Assembly (NCBI RefSeq): GCF_036321025.1
Contig: NZ_JAZAPB010000002.1
Location: forward strand, 1,790,201 to 1,854,200
Origin: Alteraurantiacibacter hainanensis
GTDB lineage: Bacteria > Pseudomonadota > Alphaproteobacteria > Sphingomonadales > Sphingomonadaceae
Reading direction: 5' to 3'
DNA: 64,000 nucleotides
Part shown: one piece after another, positions 34,335-43,679 of the stretch
How the letters are laid out: the number at the start of each line of letters is the position of its first letter
How positions within the stretch are numbered: position 1 is the stretch's first letter
Notes under the pieces: model-generated
Databases searched by the model: none
What the model was told of the DNA's origin: nothing
What the model saw: only the letters and a program-made list of their open reading frames with translations
Position numbers and translations under genes: made by a program

Positions 34335-36194
34335 TCAGCTATCCTGCGGCGGAATGTCGTGCTTGGACGCTTCGCTGTTCATGTCGGTCTTTTCCGCCTT
34401 GCTGGCATCCTTGTGGGCTTCCAGCGCCTCGCCGGACAGGCGGATGTGGACGTCGCGAAGCTGGCGCGCGCTCACCACGCTGGGTGCGCCCATCATCAGG
34501 TCCTGCGCCCGCTGGTTGAGCGGGAAGGCAATCACTTCGCGAATGTTCGGCTCGTCCGCCAGCAGCATCACGATGCGGTCGATACCCGGCGCGGAGCCGC
34601 CGTGCGGGGGCGCGCCCAGCTTGAACGCCTCGATCATGCCGCCGAAGTTCGCATCGACATCTTCCTGCGAGTAGCCGGCGATCTCGAATGCCTTGTACAT
34701 GATGTCCGGCCGGTGGTTACGAATGGCACCCGATGACAGTTCGTAGCCGTTGCAGACGATGTCGTACTGCCACGCCTTGATCTCCAGCGGGTTCTGCTTC
34801 TCCAGCGCCTCCATCTCGCCCTGCGGCATGGAGAAGGGGTTGTGGCTGAAATCGATCTTCTTCAGTTCCTCGTCGTATTCGAACATCGGGAAATCGACGA
34901 TCCAGCAGAACTTGAAGCAGTCCGGCTCGATCAGCTCCAGCTGTTCGCCCACGCGGGTGCGGGCGGCGCCGGCCAGCTTGACGGCGTCCTTTTCCTTGCC
35001 GGCTGCGAAGAACAGGCCGTCGTTCTCGCCGAGACCCAGCTCGTCGTAGATCTTCTGCATGTTCTCGGGCCCGTGGTTCTTGGCGATGGGACCGCCGAAC
35101 TCGCCCTGCTTGCGGGTGACGTAACCAAGGCCGGAGAAGCCTTCCTTGCGCGCCCAGTCGTTCATCTCGTCGAAGAACTTGCGGCTCTTCTCGTTGGTGC
35201 CGGGTGCCGGGATGGCGCGCACGACGCCGCCGCTGCCCACGATCTTCTCGAAAATGCCGAAGCCGGACTTCTCGAAATGCGCAGTGACGTCGGAAATAAG
35301 GATCGGATTTCGCAGGTCGGGCTTGTCGGTGCCATATTTCAGCATCGATTCCGCATAGGGGATGCGCGGAAACTCGCCCGCGGGCGTCACGCTCTTGCCC
35401 TTGCCGAATTCCTCGAACACGCCGGCCAGCACCGGCTCGATCGCCTGGAACACGTCTTCCTGGGTGACGAAGCTCATCTCGAAATCGAGCTGGTAGAATT
35501 CCGGCGAGCGGTCGGCGCGCAGATCCTCGTCACGGAAGCACGGGGCGATCTGGAAATAGCGGTCGAACCCGGCCACCATCAGCAGCTGCTTGAACATCTG
35601 CGGGGCCTGCGGCAGCGCGTAGAAACGGCCGGGATGCAGACGGCTGGGCACCAGGTAGTCGCGCGCGCCCTCGGGGCTGCTCGCGCCCAGGATCGGCGTC
35701 TGGAATTCGCTGAAGCCCTGGTCCGTCATGCGGCGACGCAGCGACGTGATCACGCGGTTGCGCAGCATGATGTTGTTGTGGACCCGCTCGCGCCGGAGGT
35801 CGACGAAGCGGTATTTCAGGCGCGTATCCTCAGGGTAGTCTTCCGCCGAGTTCACGATCAGCGGCAGTTCGCTGGCGCGGCTCTGCACCGTGACTTCGCG
35901 CGCGAACACCTCGATCTCGCCGGTCGGCAGGTTCTTGTTCACCGCCTCCGCATCGCGCGCCTTCACTTCGCCGTCGATGGTGACGACGCTTTCCAGCTTG
36001 AGGGAATCGAGCAGTTCCAGCGCGGGCGAATCCTCGTCCGCAACCACCTGCGTGATGCCGTAATGGTCGCGCAAATCGACGAACAGCACGCCGCCGTGGT
36101 CGCGCTTGCGATGGATCCAGCCGGACAAACGAACGGTTTCGCCGACATTCTCTTTGCTCAGCGCTGCGCAGTTGTGGGTACGATAGGCGTGCAT
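34335..36194 (-). CDS. aspS: Aspartyl-tRNA synthetase
   Basis: 619 residues from the ATG at 36194 (MHAYRTHNCAALS); five residues upstream is another ATG. Class II synthetase: N-terminal OB-fold anticodon-binding domain with SGWIHRKRDHGGVLFVDLRD, catalytic motif 2 FRDEDLRADR, the bacterial GAD insertion, and motif 3 GSAPGIDRIVMLL. Ends with a short polar tail (about 30 residues) beyond the usual end. Stands alone; convergent with the DUF2383 gene. Confidence 0.96.
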   Translation of the reverse strand: MHAYRTHNCAALSKENVGETVRLSGWIHRKRDHGGVLFVDLRDHYGITQVVADEDSPALELLDSLKLESVVTIDGEVKARDAEAVNKNLPTGEIEVFAREVTVQSRASELPLIVNSAEDYPEDTRLKYRFVDLRRERVHNNIMLRNRVITSLRRRMTDQGFSEFQTPILGASSPEGARDYLVPSRLHPGRFYALPQAPQMFKQLLMVAGFDRYFQIAPCFRDEDLRADRSPEFYQLDFEMSFVTQEDVFQAIEPVLAGVFEEFGKGKSVTPAGEFPRIPYAESMLKYGTDKPDLRNPILISDVTAHFEKSGFGIFEKIVGSGGVVRAIPAPGTNEKSRKFFDEMNDWARKEGFSGLGYVTRKQGEFGGPIAKNHGPENMQKIYDELGLGENDGLFFAAGKEKDAVKLAGAARTRVGEQLELIEPDCFKFCWIVDFPMFEYDEELKKIDFSHNPFSMPQGEMEALEKQNPLEIKAWQYDIVCNGYELSSGAIRNHRPDIMYKAFEIAGYSQEDVDANFGGMIEAFKLGAPPHGGSAPGIDRIVMLLADEPNIREVIAFPLNQRAQDLMMGAPSVVSARQLRDVHIRLSGEALEAHKDASKAEKTDMNSEASKHDIPPQDS

Positions 36195-36376
36195 GGGGAC
36201 TCTTTTCATCTGGCAGGTTATGGCGCTAAGGGCGCGCTGACGATGCGCGGCGGAACGCCAGTTCTCGTGCGCGCGCTAACAGGCGAAGCGCAGCCTTTTG
36301 TCAAGGAGACACAGCCTTGGACAAGGGCGCGCCGGGCCGCCGGGCGGTGAACCGTCCAGACATGAAAAGAAGACGT

Positions 36377-37564
36377 ATGCATATCCATCCCCTCATCACC
36401 AAGACCGACGACCTAGCCGAACTTTGCGAAAGGCTGGCGCAACATGATTTCGTGTGTGTCGACACCGAATTCATGCGCGAGAACACCTACTACCCGCTGC
36501 TGTGCCTCATACAGATCGGCAACGAGGACGAGGCCGCCGCCATCGATCCACTGGCCGATGGCCTGGACCTGACCCCGCTGCTGGACCTGCTGACCGACAA
36601 CGAGGACGTGCTGAAGATCTTCCACGCCGGCGGGCAGGACGTGGAAATCATCTACAACCTGACGGGCAAGACCCCGCACCCCATCTTCGACACCCAGATC
36701 GCCATGATGGCCATCAGTCAGTCCGAGCAGATCGGCTATGCCAACCTTGTCGAAAGCTGGCTGAACAAGACCATCGACAAGGGCGCGCGCTTCACCGACT
36801 GGAGCCGTCGCCCGCTGACCGACCGGCAGATCGAATATGCCATCGGCGACGTCACCTACCTCGCCCGCATCTTCCCCAAGATCCTGAACAAGCTGGTCAA
36901 GACCGACCGCGGCCACTGGCTGAACGCCGAGATGGAAAAGCTGGCGGACCCGTCCAACTACGCCAACGATCTGGACGAGGCATGGCGCCGGATCCGGTCC
37001 CCCGGCCGTAATCCGGTCGTGCTGGGGCGGTTGAAGGCGCTGGCCGCCTGGCGCGAATCCGAAGCGCAGGACAAGGATATCCCCCGCGGCCGCATCATCC
37101 GTGACGAGACGCTGGCAGACATCGCCAGCCATCCGCCCAAGAAGCAGGCCGATCTTGCCAAGGTGCGCGGCCTTTCCAACGCGTGGAAGGAAAACGAGAT
37201 CGGCAAGCGCCTGATGCGCGTGCTCGGCAATGCCGATTCGCTGGACAAGGACGAGATGCCCGAAAAGCCCAAGCGCGGCGCGCCTCTGGGCAAGGAAGGC
37301 GCGCTGGTGGCCGACCTGCTGAAGCTGCTGTTGAAGATACGCTCTCGCGAGATCGACGTGGCCTCGCGCCTGCTCACCCGGTCCGACGAGTTGGAGGCTC
37401 TCGCCGCCGGCGTCCGCGACCTGCCGGTGCTGGAGGGCTGGCGCTACCAGGTGTTCGGCAAGGATGCGCTGGACCTGGTGGAAGGCAAGCTGGCCTTCGC
37501 CGTCGAGAAGGGTCGCCTCAAGATGACCCACATCGACGACGTCAAGGCGGAGATGGCGGAGTGA
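36377..37564 (+). CDS. rnd: Ribonuclease D
   Basis: 395 residues from the ATG at 36377; earlier in-frame starts add ~20 residues and are poorly supported. DEDDy 3'-5' exonuclease: CVDTEFMRENTYYP has the first Asp/Glu, FHAGGQDVEII the second Asp, and YAIGDVTYL the Tyr/Asp pair. Two HRDC-type helical domains follow. Processes the 3' ends of stable RNAs including tRNA. The oxyR gene starts 32 bp downstream. Confidence 0.93.
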   Translation: MHIHPLITKTDDLAELCERLAQHDFVCVDTEFMRENTYYPLLCLIQIGNEDEAAAIDPLADGLDLTPLLDLLTDNEDVLKIFHAGGQDVEIIYNLTGKTPHPIFDTQIAMMAISQSEQIGYANLVESWLNKTIDKGARFTDWSRRPLTDRQIEYAIGDVTYLARIFPKILNKLVKTDRGHWLNAEMEKLADPSNYANDLDEAWRRIRSPGRNPVVLGRLKALAAWRESEAQDKDIPRGRIIRDETLADIASHPPKKQADLAKVRGLSNAWKENEIGKRLMRVLGNADSLDKDEMPEKPKRGAPLGKEGALVADLLKLLLKIRSREIDVASRLLTRSDELEALAAGVRDLPVLEGWRYQVFGKDALDLVEGKLAFAVEKGRLKMTHIDDVKAEMAE

Positions 37565-37596
37565 CCGCCGCGACCACGCGGCCAAAGGGGGGCTGA

Positions 37597-38493
37597 ATGT
37601 CCACCTATCTCCCCACGATCAAGCAGCTGCAGTACCTCGTCGCCCTGCACGAACAGCAGCATTTCGGCCGCGCGGCAGAGGCGAGCTTCGTCTCGCAGTC
37701 CACGCTTTCGGCGGGCATCCGCGAGCTGGAATCGTTGCTGGGCATCACGCTGGTGGAGCGCAGCCGGCGCGTGGTGAGGTTCACTCCGCTGGGCAATTCG
37801 GTGGTGGAGAAGGCGCACCGCGTGCTGCGCGAGACGGAGGAACTGGCCGAACTGGTACAGGCCGCCGGCAAGCCGCTGTCGGGCGAATTGCGCATGAGCG
37901 TGATCCCCACCATCGCCCCCTTCCTGCTGCCGCGCATCCTGCCGCGCCTGCGCCGTGAACGCCCGCAGTTGAAGCTGTTCCTGCGCGAGGAACCGAGCGA
38001 CCAGGCTCTCGAATCGCTTCATCACGGACGGGCGGACTGCGTGCTGCTGGCCCTGCCCTTCGCCACCGGCGACGTGGAAAGCGCGACGATCTGTCAGGAC
38101 GAGCTTTTCGTCGCCTTCCCCAAAGACGACCCGCGCGATCCCCCGGCGGAAATAGAACCTTCCATGATCGACGAGGGGCGCCTGCTGCTGCTGGAGGACG
38201 GTCACTGCCTGAAGGAACATGCCCTGGCGGCCTGCAACCGCCCCGAACTCAATGCCAGCGCCACGATGATCGGCACCAGTCTGCACACCTTGGTGCAGAT
38301 GGTGGACAACGGGCTCGGCCTGACCATGCTGCCGAAGATGGCGATCGACGCCGGCATCCTGCACGAGACCGACGTTGTCGCCCGTCCGCTGCACGGCGAC
38401 CAGACCAGCCGCGAGATTGCCCTCGTGTGGCGAACCAACTCGCCCCGGTCGGACGAATTCCGCCTGCTGGCCGAGGAATTGCGCGCAGGCTGA
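37597..38493 (+). CDS. oxyR: LysR-type regulator OxyR (peroxide sensor)
   Basis: 298 residues. N-terminal HTH (about 8-66: LQYLVALHEQQHFGRAAEAS). The redox pair expected of OxyR is present as Cys204 and Cys213 in GHCLKEHALAAC, with the same nine-residue separation as E. coli Cys199/Cys208. It therefore probably senses H2O2 through disulfide formation and activates antioxidant genes. No catalase or peroxidase is adjacent. Confidence 0.9.
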   Translation: MSTYLPTIKQLQYLVALHEQQHFGRAAEASFVSQSTLSAGIRELESLLGITLVERSRRVVRFTPLGNSVVEKAHRVLRETEELAELVQAAGKPLSGELRMSVIPTIAPFLLPRILPRLRRERPQLKLFLREEPSDQALESLHHGRADCVLLALPFATGDVESATICQDELFVAFPKDDPRDPPAEIEPSMIDEGRLLLLEDGHCLKEHALAACNRPELNASATMIGTSLHTLVQMVDNGLGLTMLPKMAIDAGILHETDVVARPLHGDQTSREIALVWRTNSPRSDEFRLLAEELRAG

Positions 38494-38566
38494 CCGGGCG
38501 CGCGCGCTTTCATCCGTCGCCTTGGTTTTTCTTGGAAATCTCATCCATTTCACCCGTTGGAAACCC

Positions 38567-39700
38567 ATGATCCGAAGCGCCGCATTTCTGTCTCCCCTCG
38601 CCCTCCTCCTCGTCTCCGGTTGCGGAACCGCCGAAAATCCCCAGCCTCCCTACGGCGTGGAATGGGGCGAGGAAATTCGCCAGGCCCAGGCGACCCCTAC
38701 CCCCGCGGTTACTCCCACCCCGAAACCGCAGCTGGACCCGCAGGTCGTGGAAGCGCGCGAGACGCTGTCGGAAAGGCTGGAAGCGATCGGCGAGGAATTT
38801 GGCGGATCTATGGGCATCGCGGTGGTGGACGTCGACAGCGGGTGGAGCACCGGCTTCAACGAAAGCGCGCTCTTGCCGCAGCAGAGCGTGAGCAAGACCT
38901 GGGTCTCGCTCACTGCGCTGGCGATGGCGGAGAAAGGCCTGCTCGATCTCGACGCGCCGGTGCGCGTCAGCCGCGACGACCTGACCTTGTTCCACCAGCC
39001 GATCCGCAACGAAATCCTGCGTGCAGGAGCCATTGAAACCACGGTCGGCGAACTGATAGAACGCGCCATCCAGCAGAGCGACAACACCGCCAACAATGCC
39101 ATCCTGCAACGCGTTGGCGGACCGCGCGCCGTGCGCGCCATGCTGGCCGAGAAGGGGCTGGACGGCATCCGGTTCGGTCCCGGCGAAAAGCCGATGCAGG
39201 CCGCGATTGCCGGGATGGACTGGCGCGACAGCTATTCCTACGACAACAACTTCTACACCGCGCGCGACCTCGTGCCCGAGCGGGTTCGCGAGCGTGCCTT
39301 CGAGAAATACCTCGATGATCCGGTTGACGGCGCAAGCCCCCTCGCCATCGCCCGGGCCCTGGCCGCCATCGAGCGCGGCGCGGTCCTGTCGAAGAAGCGT
39401 GCGGAAGAATTCCTCACCATCATGTCCAACACTCGCAGCGGACCAAGACGCCTGAAAGGCGGCCGGGCCGAAGGCTGGGTGGTCAGTCACAAGACCGGCA
39501 CCGGCCAGTTCTGGAACGGCCAGCAGTCCGGCTACAACGACGTGGGCGTCCTCTTCGCGCCCGACTCCTCGGCCTATGCCGTGGCGGTGATGATCGGCGT
39601 TACGAAGCGACCGACCATCGAGCGCATGGAAATGATGCAGGACGTCACCCGCGCGGTCATCGCCTATCACGAGGCGCTGGAGGCAGCGCGGGAAGCCTAA
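38567..39700 (+). CDS. Class A beta-lactamase-fold lipoprotein (serine hydrolase)
   Basis: 377 residues from the ATG at 38567. Lipobox LVSGC with Cys19, then a Pro/Thr-rich linker to about residue 60. The penicilloyl-serine transferase motifs are all visible: S-x-x-K at Ser107-Lys110 (QQSVSK), SDN at 171-173, and KTG in SHKTGTGQ near residue 302. It could be a membrane-anchored beta-lactamase or a transpeptidase-like hydrolase; I cannot confirm the class A Glu166 equivalent. Confidence 0.83.
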   Translation: MIRSAAFLSPLALLLVSGCGTAENPQPPYGVEWGEEIRQAQATPTPAVTPTPKPQLDPQVVEARETLSERLEAIGEEFGGSMGIAVVDVDSGWSTGFNESALLPQQSVSKTWVSLTALAMAEKGLLDLDAPVRVSRDDLTLFHQPIRNEILRAGAIETTVGELIERAIQQSDNTANNAILQRVGGPRAVRAMLAEKGLDGIRFGPGEKPMQAAIAGMDWRDSYSYDNNFYTARDLVPERVRERAFEKYLDDPVDGASPLAIARALAAIERGAVLSKKRAEEFLTIMSNTRSGPRRLKGGRAEGWVVSHKTGTGQFWNGQQSGYNDVGVLFAPDSSAYAVAVMIGVTKRPTIERMEMMQDVTRAVIAYHEALEAAREA

Positions 39701-39727
39701 CGGCGGCGGCCGATGGCGCCGACCGGT

Positions 39728-40408
39728 CTAAACCTCGCTGCGGCGGGTAGCCAGGGGAGACAACGGCATCCAGCGGTCAAGCGTCGTGATCAGGTCGCTC
39801 GGGCCGTCCACGACCATCTCGCCATTCTCGATCATCTCCTGTGCCAGGACATCTCCGCGCCAAATCCTCAGGAGGCCGCCGATTTCGCACGACAGGTAGA
39901 TCGTCACGTCCTTGCCCGGATTGTCTGAACACAGATCGACCTTTCGCCCGTTGGCAACCAGCCACCATGACTTGAAGTTCTCTGCATCCCGAAGGGCGAT
40001 GCTGATGACCGTCTCGCCGTCGGGCAATTCCCTCGTCCGCAAGGTCTTGTGAATGTCCCACATCATCGCGCCGATATCGATATTGCGGTCGCGGACGTTG
40101 CGGGCAGCCCATTTGAGGCCCCAGACCGCGAGATGTTCGATAATCGGGCGGAGTTCGCGCCCGGACGGCGTGAGGCGGTAGGTCGCGCTCTTGAGGCCGC
40201 TGGTCTGGCGCTTAACGATCAGTCCTTGCTCTGCCATTGTCTTCAGCCTGGCGCTGAGAACTGCCGGCGAGATGCGCGGGATAGCATCGGTCAGATCGCC
40301 GTATCGCCGCGCGCCCATCATCATCGTCCGGATTATCTGCAGCACCCATTTGTCGCGGATCAGCTCGCTGGCCTTGGTGGCCGGGCAGTGGGTTTCCGGA
40401 TCGAGCAT
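39728..40408 (-). CDS. HxlR-family transcriptional regulator with C-terminal SCP2-like domain
   Basis: 226 residues. The N-terminus CPATKASELIRDKWVLQIIR and ARRYGDLTDAIPRISPAVLS is the HxlR winged-helix, with the conserved Cys8. Residues ~110-215 form an alpha/beta extension with IYLSCEIGGLLRIWRGD resembling sterol-carrier (SCP2-like) domains seen on some HxlR proteins. Target genes unknown. Confidence 0.83.
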   Translation of the reverse strand: MLDPETHCPATKASELIRDKWVLQIIRTMMMGARRYGDLTDAIPRISPAVLSARLKTMAEQGLIVKRQTSGLKSATYRLTPSGRELRPIIEHLAVWGLKWAARNVRDRNIDIGAMMWDIHKTLRTRELPDGETVISIALRDAENFKSWWLVANGRKVDLCSDNPGKDVTIYLSCEIGGLLRIWRGDVLAQEMIENGEMVVDGPSDLITTLDRWMPLSPLATRRSEV

Positions 40409-40596
40409 TCTACATTCAGCTCAGCGAGCCCTTTCGAAAATTTGCCGCATCATAACCTCGCCGCTCCGTATTGCGAAGCGCCCTGCTATGGATTCCATAG
40501 TCGTTACCTTCGCGTCCCGAAGTATCTGCAGCGCGCTTCCCGGTTCATCTCTCCTTCCACGGCTGATCGAAAGCCGGTCAACACGAGGAGATTACC

Positions 40597-40920
40597 ATGA
40601 GAAAGGGAAGAACAGTTCTGCTGGCGATGGCTTGCTGCTTCGTTGCCACCAGCCTCCATGCCGCCGAAGAGGAGGTTTCGTTTCACTACACCCTGGAAGA
40701 GCTGGCGAACAGCGAAAGCGCTGAGGAGCTGTTTGAGCGGGTCCGCCAGACAGCCCGCGCGAACTGCCCGCGCTCCGCCACGGTCCCGCGCAGGCTGGTA
40801 CGTGAATGCCGCCAGAACATCGAGGAGCAGTTGATGGTGAAGATCGAGGCTGGCGATCTCGCCGACACTCTGGCTCTCGACGACGACCGGGCCGAGGAGA
40901 ATGTTTCACCTCGCTTGTAG
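40597..40920 (+). CDS. UrcA family protein
   Basis: 107 residues. Signal peptide with cleavage after LHA (about residue 22), then FHYTLEELANSESAEELFER and two cysteines (NCPRS, ECRQN). The pattern fits the UrcA family of small secreted proteins found mainly in sphingomonads, caulobacters and xanthomonads. Function unknown. AGGAGATTACC precedes the ATG. Confidence 0.78.
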   Translation: MRKGRTVLLAMACCFVATSLHAAEEEVSFHYTLEELANSESAEELFERVRQTARANCPRSATVPRRLVRECRQNIEEQLMVKIEAGDLADTLALDDDRAEENVSPRL

Positions 40921-41025
40921 GGCGGCCACCAGGCGCACTCTCTCGCACTGCCGCAAGACCGGGATTCGTGCAGGTCGGTGAGGCTTTACCAATCGTAAAC
41001 GTCAATGCGGCACTGTATCGGTGTT

Positions 41026-41235
41026 ATGAGTGCTGATGCAGAACATCTCGACCATGAGGGTGTAGAGCACCTGCGCCCAGCCCAGAAGGTCTGGTGCGTC
41101 CTCATGCTCTCCGTGATCCTGGGAAGCGTCGCGACCCTGGGGGTCTTCGCGGAGCAACAGCTCTATCCCGAGGGCGAACCGGTCCTGCGGCTGGATCTCG
41201 ACACCCTGACGCCGAAGCCGGGCTTTGAACTCTAG
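41026..41235 (+). CDS. Small single-pass membrane protein, unknown
   Basis: 69 residues from the ATG at 41026 (a start seven codons earlier is possible). One hydrophobic segment (about residues 21-43, KVWCVLMLSVILGSVATLGV) in an otherwise charged peptide. No family recognised. Its codon usage fits the genome and nothing else occupies the interval, but the evidence is thin. Confidence 0.5.
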   Translation: MSADAEHLDHEGVEHLRPAQKVWCVLMLSVILGSVATLGVFAEQQLYPEGEPVLRLDLDTLTPKPGFEL

Positions 41236-41276
41236 AGACCGTCAGCGTGGCACGCGATGATCGCGCCCGCCTCCGC

Positions 41277-41870
41277 TCAGTCCATGTGCTTCAGACCAAC
41301 GCGCAGGTAGTCCCAGCCCGTAATCAGCGTCAGGATTGCCGCGGCCCACAGGGTGATAAGCCCCACCGTGTGCGGCACGTTCGCGGCAATGTCGCCCAGT
41401 TGCATCGTCCAGCCCGGCAGGCCCTGCCCGAGGATCAGCGATCCCAGCGACACCAGCTGGAACGTCGTCTTCCACTTGGCGAGCTTCGAGACCGGCACGC
41501 TGACCTGCAATTCGCCAAGGAATTCGCGCAGGCCCGATACCGCGATCTCGCGAATCAGGATGATGAGGCCCGCGATCACGTGCGCATCGCCCACGAAGGG
41601 GCCGCGCAGGATGCCCTGTGCCGCCAGCACCAGGATGACCGTGGCGACCATGATCTTGTCGGCGATGGGATCGAGGAAGATGCCAAGCCTGCTCACCGCG
41701 CCGCTGGAACGCGCCAGCAGTCCGTCGAAATAGTCGGTGATCCCCATCAGGCAGTAGAGCGCAAAGGCAAACAGGTAGCCCAGTTCCCAGCCCGGCCACC
41801 ACAGCAGGAAGCCGAGCAGCGGCAGCGTGAGAATACGGCTGAGCGTGAGGATGTTGGGCAGGGTCCACAT
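41277..41870 (-). CDS. pgsA: CDP-diacylglycerol-glycerol-3-phosphate 3-phosphatidyltransferase
   Basis: 197 residues, several membrane helices. The CDP-alcohol phosphatidyltransferase signature D-x2-D-G-x2-A-R-x8-G-x3-D-x3-D is complete as DYFDGLLAR...GIFLDPIAD. Commits CDP-diacylglycerol to phosphatidylglycerol synthesis. Divergent from the LplT-like MFS gene, itself plausibly involved in phospholipid metabolism. Confidence 0.93.
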   Translation of the reverse strand: MWTLPNILTLSRILTLPLLGFLLWWPGWELGYLFAFALYCLMGITDYFDGLLARSSGAVSRLGIFLDPIADKIMVATVILVLAAQGILRGPFVGDAHVIAGLIILIREIAVSGLREFLGELQVSVPVSKLAKWKTTFQLVSLGSLILGQGLPGWTMQLGDIAANVPHTVGLITLWAAAILTLITGWDYLRVGLKHMD

Positions 41871-42010
41871 GGTAACTGGCGCCCTAGCCGCTTTTGCCGG
41901 GCAGGAAAATGGTTCGGGGAAAAAGGTTGGCGATCAAGGGGCCTTGTCCCTAAACGGGTCGCACGTGTCCCGCCACGGGATGAGCTTTTCGGGCGATCCG
42001 CAAACATACC

Positions 42011-43345
42011 ATGCTGACTTCCACCCACCTGCTAGGCCAACGCCGGTTCCTGCCGTTGTTCTGCACCCAGCTGCTGAATGCCTTCAACGACAATCTCTAC
42101 AAGACGACGATGGTGCTGTTCGTCGTCTACAGCGTGTACAATTCGGCGGACAGCGAGACGATGTTCTCCGGCGTGGCATCGGCCGTGTTTATCCTGCCGT
42201 TCTTCCTGCTTTCCGCCATCGCCGGGCAACTGGCGGACCTGCGCGACAAGGCGGCCATCATCCGCAAGGTGAAGGCGGCCGAGATCGGCATCATGACGGT
42301 CGGCGCATTCGGCCTTTTCCTGGCGTGGGAGGGCATCGCGGTGGACGTGCTGGCCATTCCGCTGCTGATGCTGGCGCTGTTCGCGATGGGCGTGCATTCC
42401 ACCTTCTTCGGCCCGATCAAGTACGCGATCCTCCCGCAGCATCTGAACAAGGACGAGGTGCTGGCGGGCACCGGGCTGGTGGAAGCGGGCACCTACATCG
42501 CGATCATGGCAGGCACCATCATTGCAGGTGTGCTGGCAAACCACATCGAAATCGCCGCCGCGGCGATCCTGGGGTTCGCGATCATCGGCTATATCACCAG
42601 CCGCCAGGTGCCCCCGGCACCGCCCATGGGAGCGCCGGAAAAGGTGGACTTCAACCCCTTCACCTCGTCGTGGCGCATGATCCGGGAATGCACCCAGAAC
42701 CGCGAAGTCTTCTACGCCATCCTGGCGATCAGTTTCTTCTGGACCATCGGCTCGATCCTCTTCATCCAATTCCCGCCCCTGGCCAAGAACGTGCTCATGG
42801 CGAATCCGACCGTGGCCAGCCTGTTCCTGGTGTTCTTCTCCATCGGCGTGGCGGTTGGCTCCGTCACCGTGAACCTGCTGCTGAAGGGCACGGTTTCGGC
42901 GCGCTACTCGCCCATTTCGGTGCTGCTGATGGCGGCGATGGTCGCCGTGTTCTATTTCGTCTGCAAGGCGTGGAACGCGGGGCTGCGGGATACGCAGCTG
43001 ATGGATGTGGCCACTTTCCTGTCCTATCCGCTGGCCTGGGCCGTGCTCGGCAGCCTGCTGATGATCGCGATATTCGGCGGCATGTTCGTCGTGCCGCTCT
43101 ACGCCTTCCTCACCACCAAGGTGCCGAGTTCGCAGGCCAGCCGGGCCGTGGCAGCGAACAACATCGTCAATTCGGGGGCGATGGTGATCGGCTCGCTCTT
43201 TGCGCTGACCCTCAGCGCGGTGGGCGTGCCGCTGGCCGAGCAGGTGCTGCTCAGCGCCGGAATGTGCCTGATCTCGGTCTGGCTGGGCGGATTGCTCTAC
43301 AAGGCGGAGAAAGAGGCCGCCCAGGTGCTCGCCGCAGCGGAATGA
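42011..43345 (+). CDS. MFS transporter, LplT (lysophospholipid)-like
   Basis: 444 residues, about 12 membrane segments. The opening LLGQRRFLPLFCTQLLNAFN and later QFPPLAKNVLMANPTVASLFLVFF are characteristic of LplT-type flippases, often fused to an acyltransferase; here the acyltransferase part is absent. It may move lysophospholipids across the inner membrane. The adjacent pgsA is consistent with that. Substrate is inferred from the family. Confidence 0.8.
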   Translation: MLTSTHLLGQRRFLPLFCTQLLNAFNDNLYKTTMVLFVVYSVYNSADSETMFSGVASAVFILPFFLLSAIAGQLADLRDKAAIIRKVKAAEIGIMTVGAFGLFLAWEGIAVDVLAIPLLMLALFAMGVHSTFFGPIKYAILPQHLNKDEVLAGTGLVEAGTYIAIMAGTIIAGVLANHIEIAAAAILGFAIIGYITSRQVPPAPPMGAPEKVDFNPFTSSWRMIRECTQNREVFYAILAISFFWTIGSILFIQFPPLAKNVLMANPTVASLFLVFFSIGVAVGSVTVNLLLKGTVSARYSPISVLLMAAMVAVFYFVCKAWNAGLRDTQLMDVATFLSYPLAWAVLGSLLMIAIFGGMFVVPLYAFLTTKVPSSQASRAVAANNIVNSGAMVIGSLFALTLSAVGVPLAEQVLLSAGMCLISVWLGGLLYKAEKEAAQVLAAAE

Positions 43346-43555
43346 TCAGGCGATGAAGGTGATCGTGGCCAGGAACGCCGCGGCATAGGTGGCCGCGACC
43401 GTCTCCAGATCGTGACGCGTCAAGCCGAGGGAAAGGCGCTCCCGCCAGGGGGCCATCGGCTCGATTTCATTGGCGCGCGCCAGCACATGCGGCGGCAGGG
43501 AAGCCCGGTAGGGATGGTGGGCCGACTCGGTTGTAAGGACCAGTGAGCGTCTCAT
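43346..43555 (-). CDS. Small hypothetical protein with C-terminal hydrophobic segment
   Basis: 69 residues. Charged N-terminus with HHPYRASLPPHVLARANEIE, then WRERLSLGLTRHDLETVAA and a C-terminal hydrophobic stretch (about 53-69) that could be a membrane anchor. It abuts the preceding MFS stop. No family recognised; coding support is moderate. Confidence 0.5.
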   Translation of the reverse strand: MRRSLVLTTESAHHPYRASLPPHVLARANEIEPMAPWRERLSLGLTRHDLETVAATYAAAFLATITFIA

Positions 43556-43679
43556 GATTTGGCTTTAACGTTTTGGTAACGATTTGGCTCCTCCGCCTTG
43601 TGGACATGTTCAGGGTCGGGACAGTTGGTAAGTCCGGCAACGAGTTGCCGCTCCCCTGCCCCACCGCTATCGGGTGTGC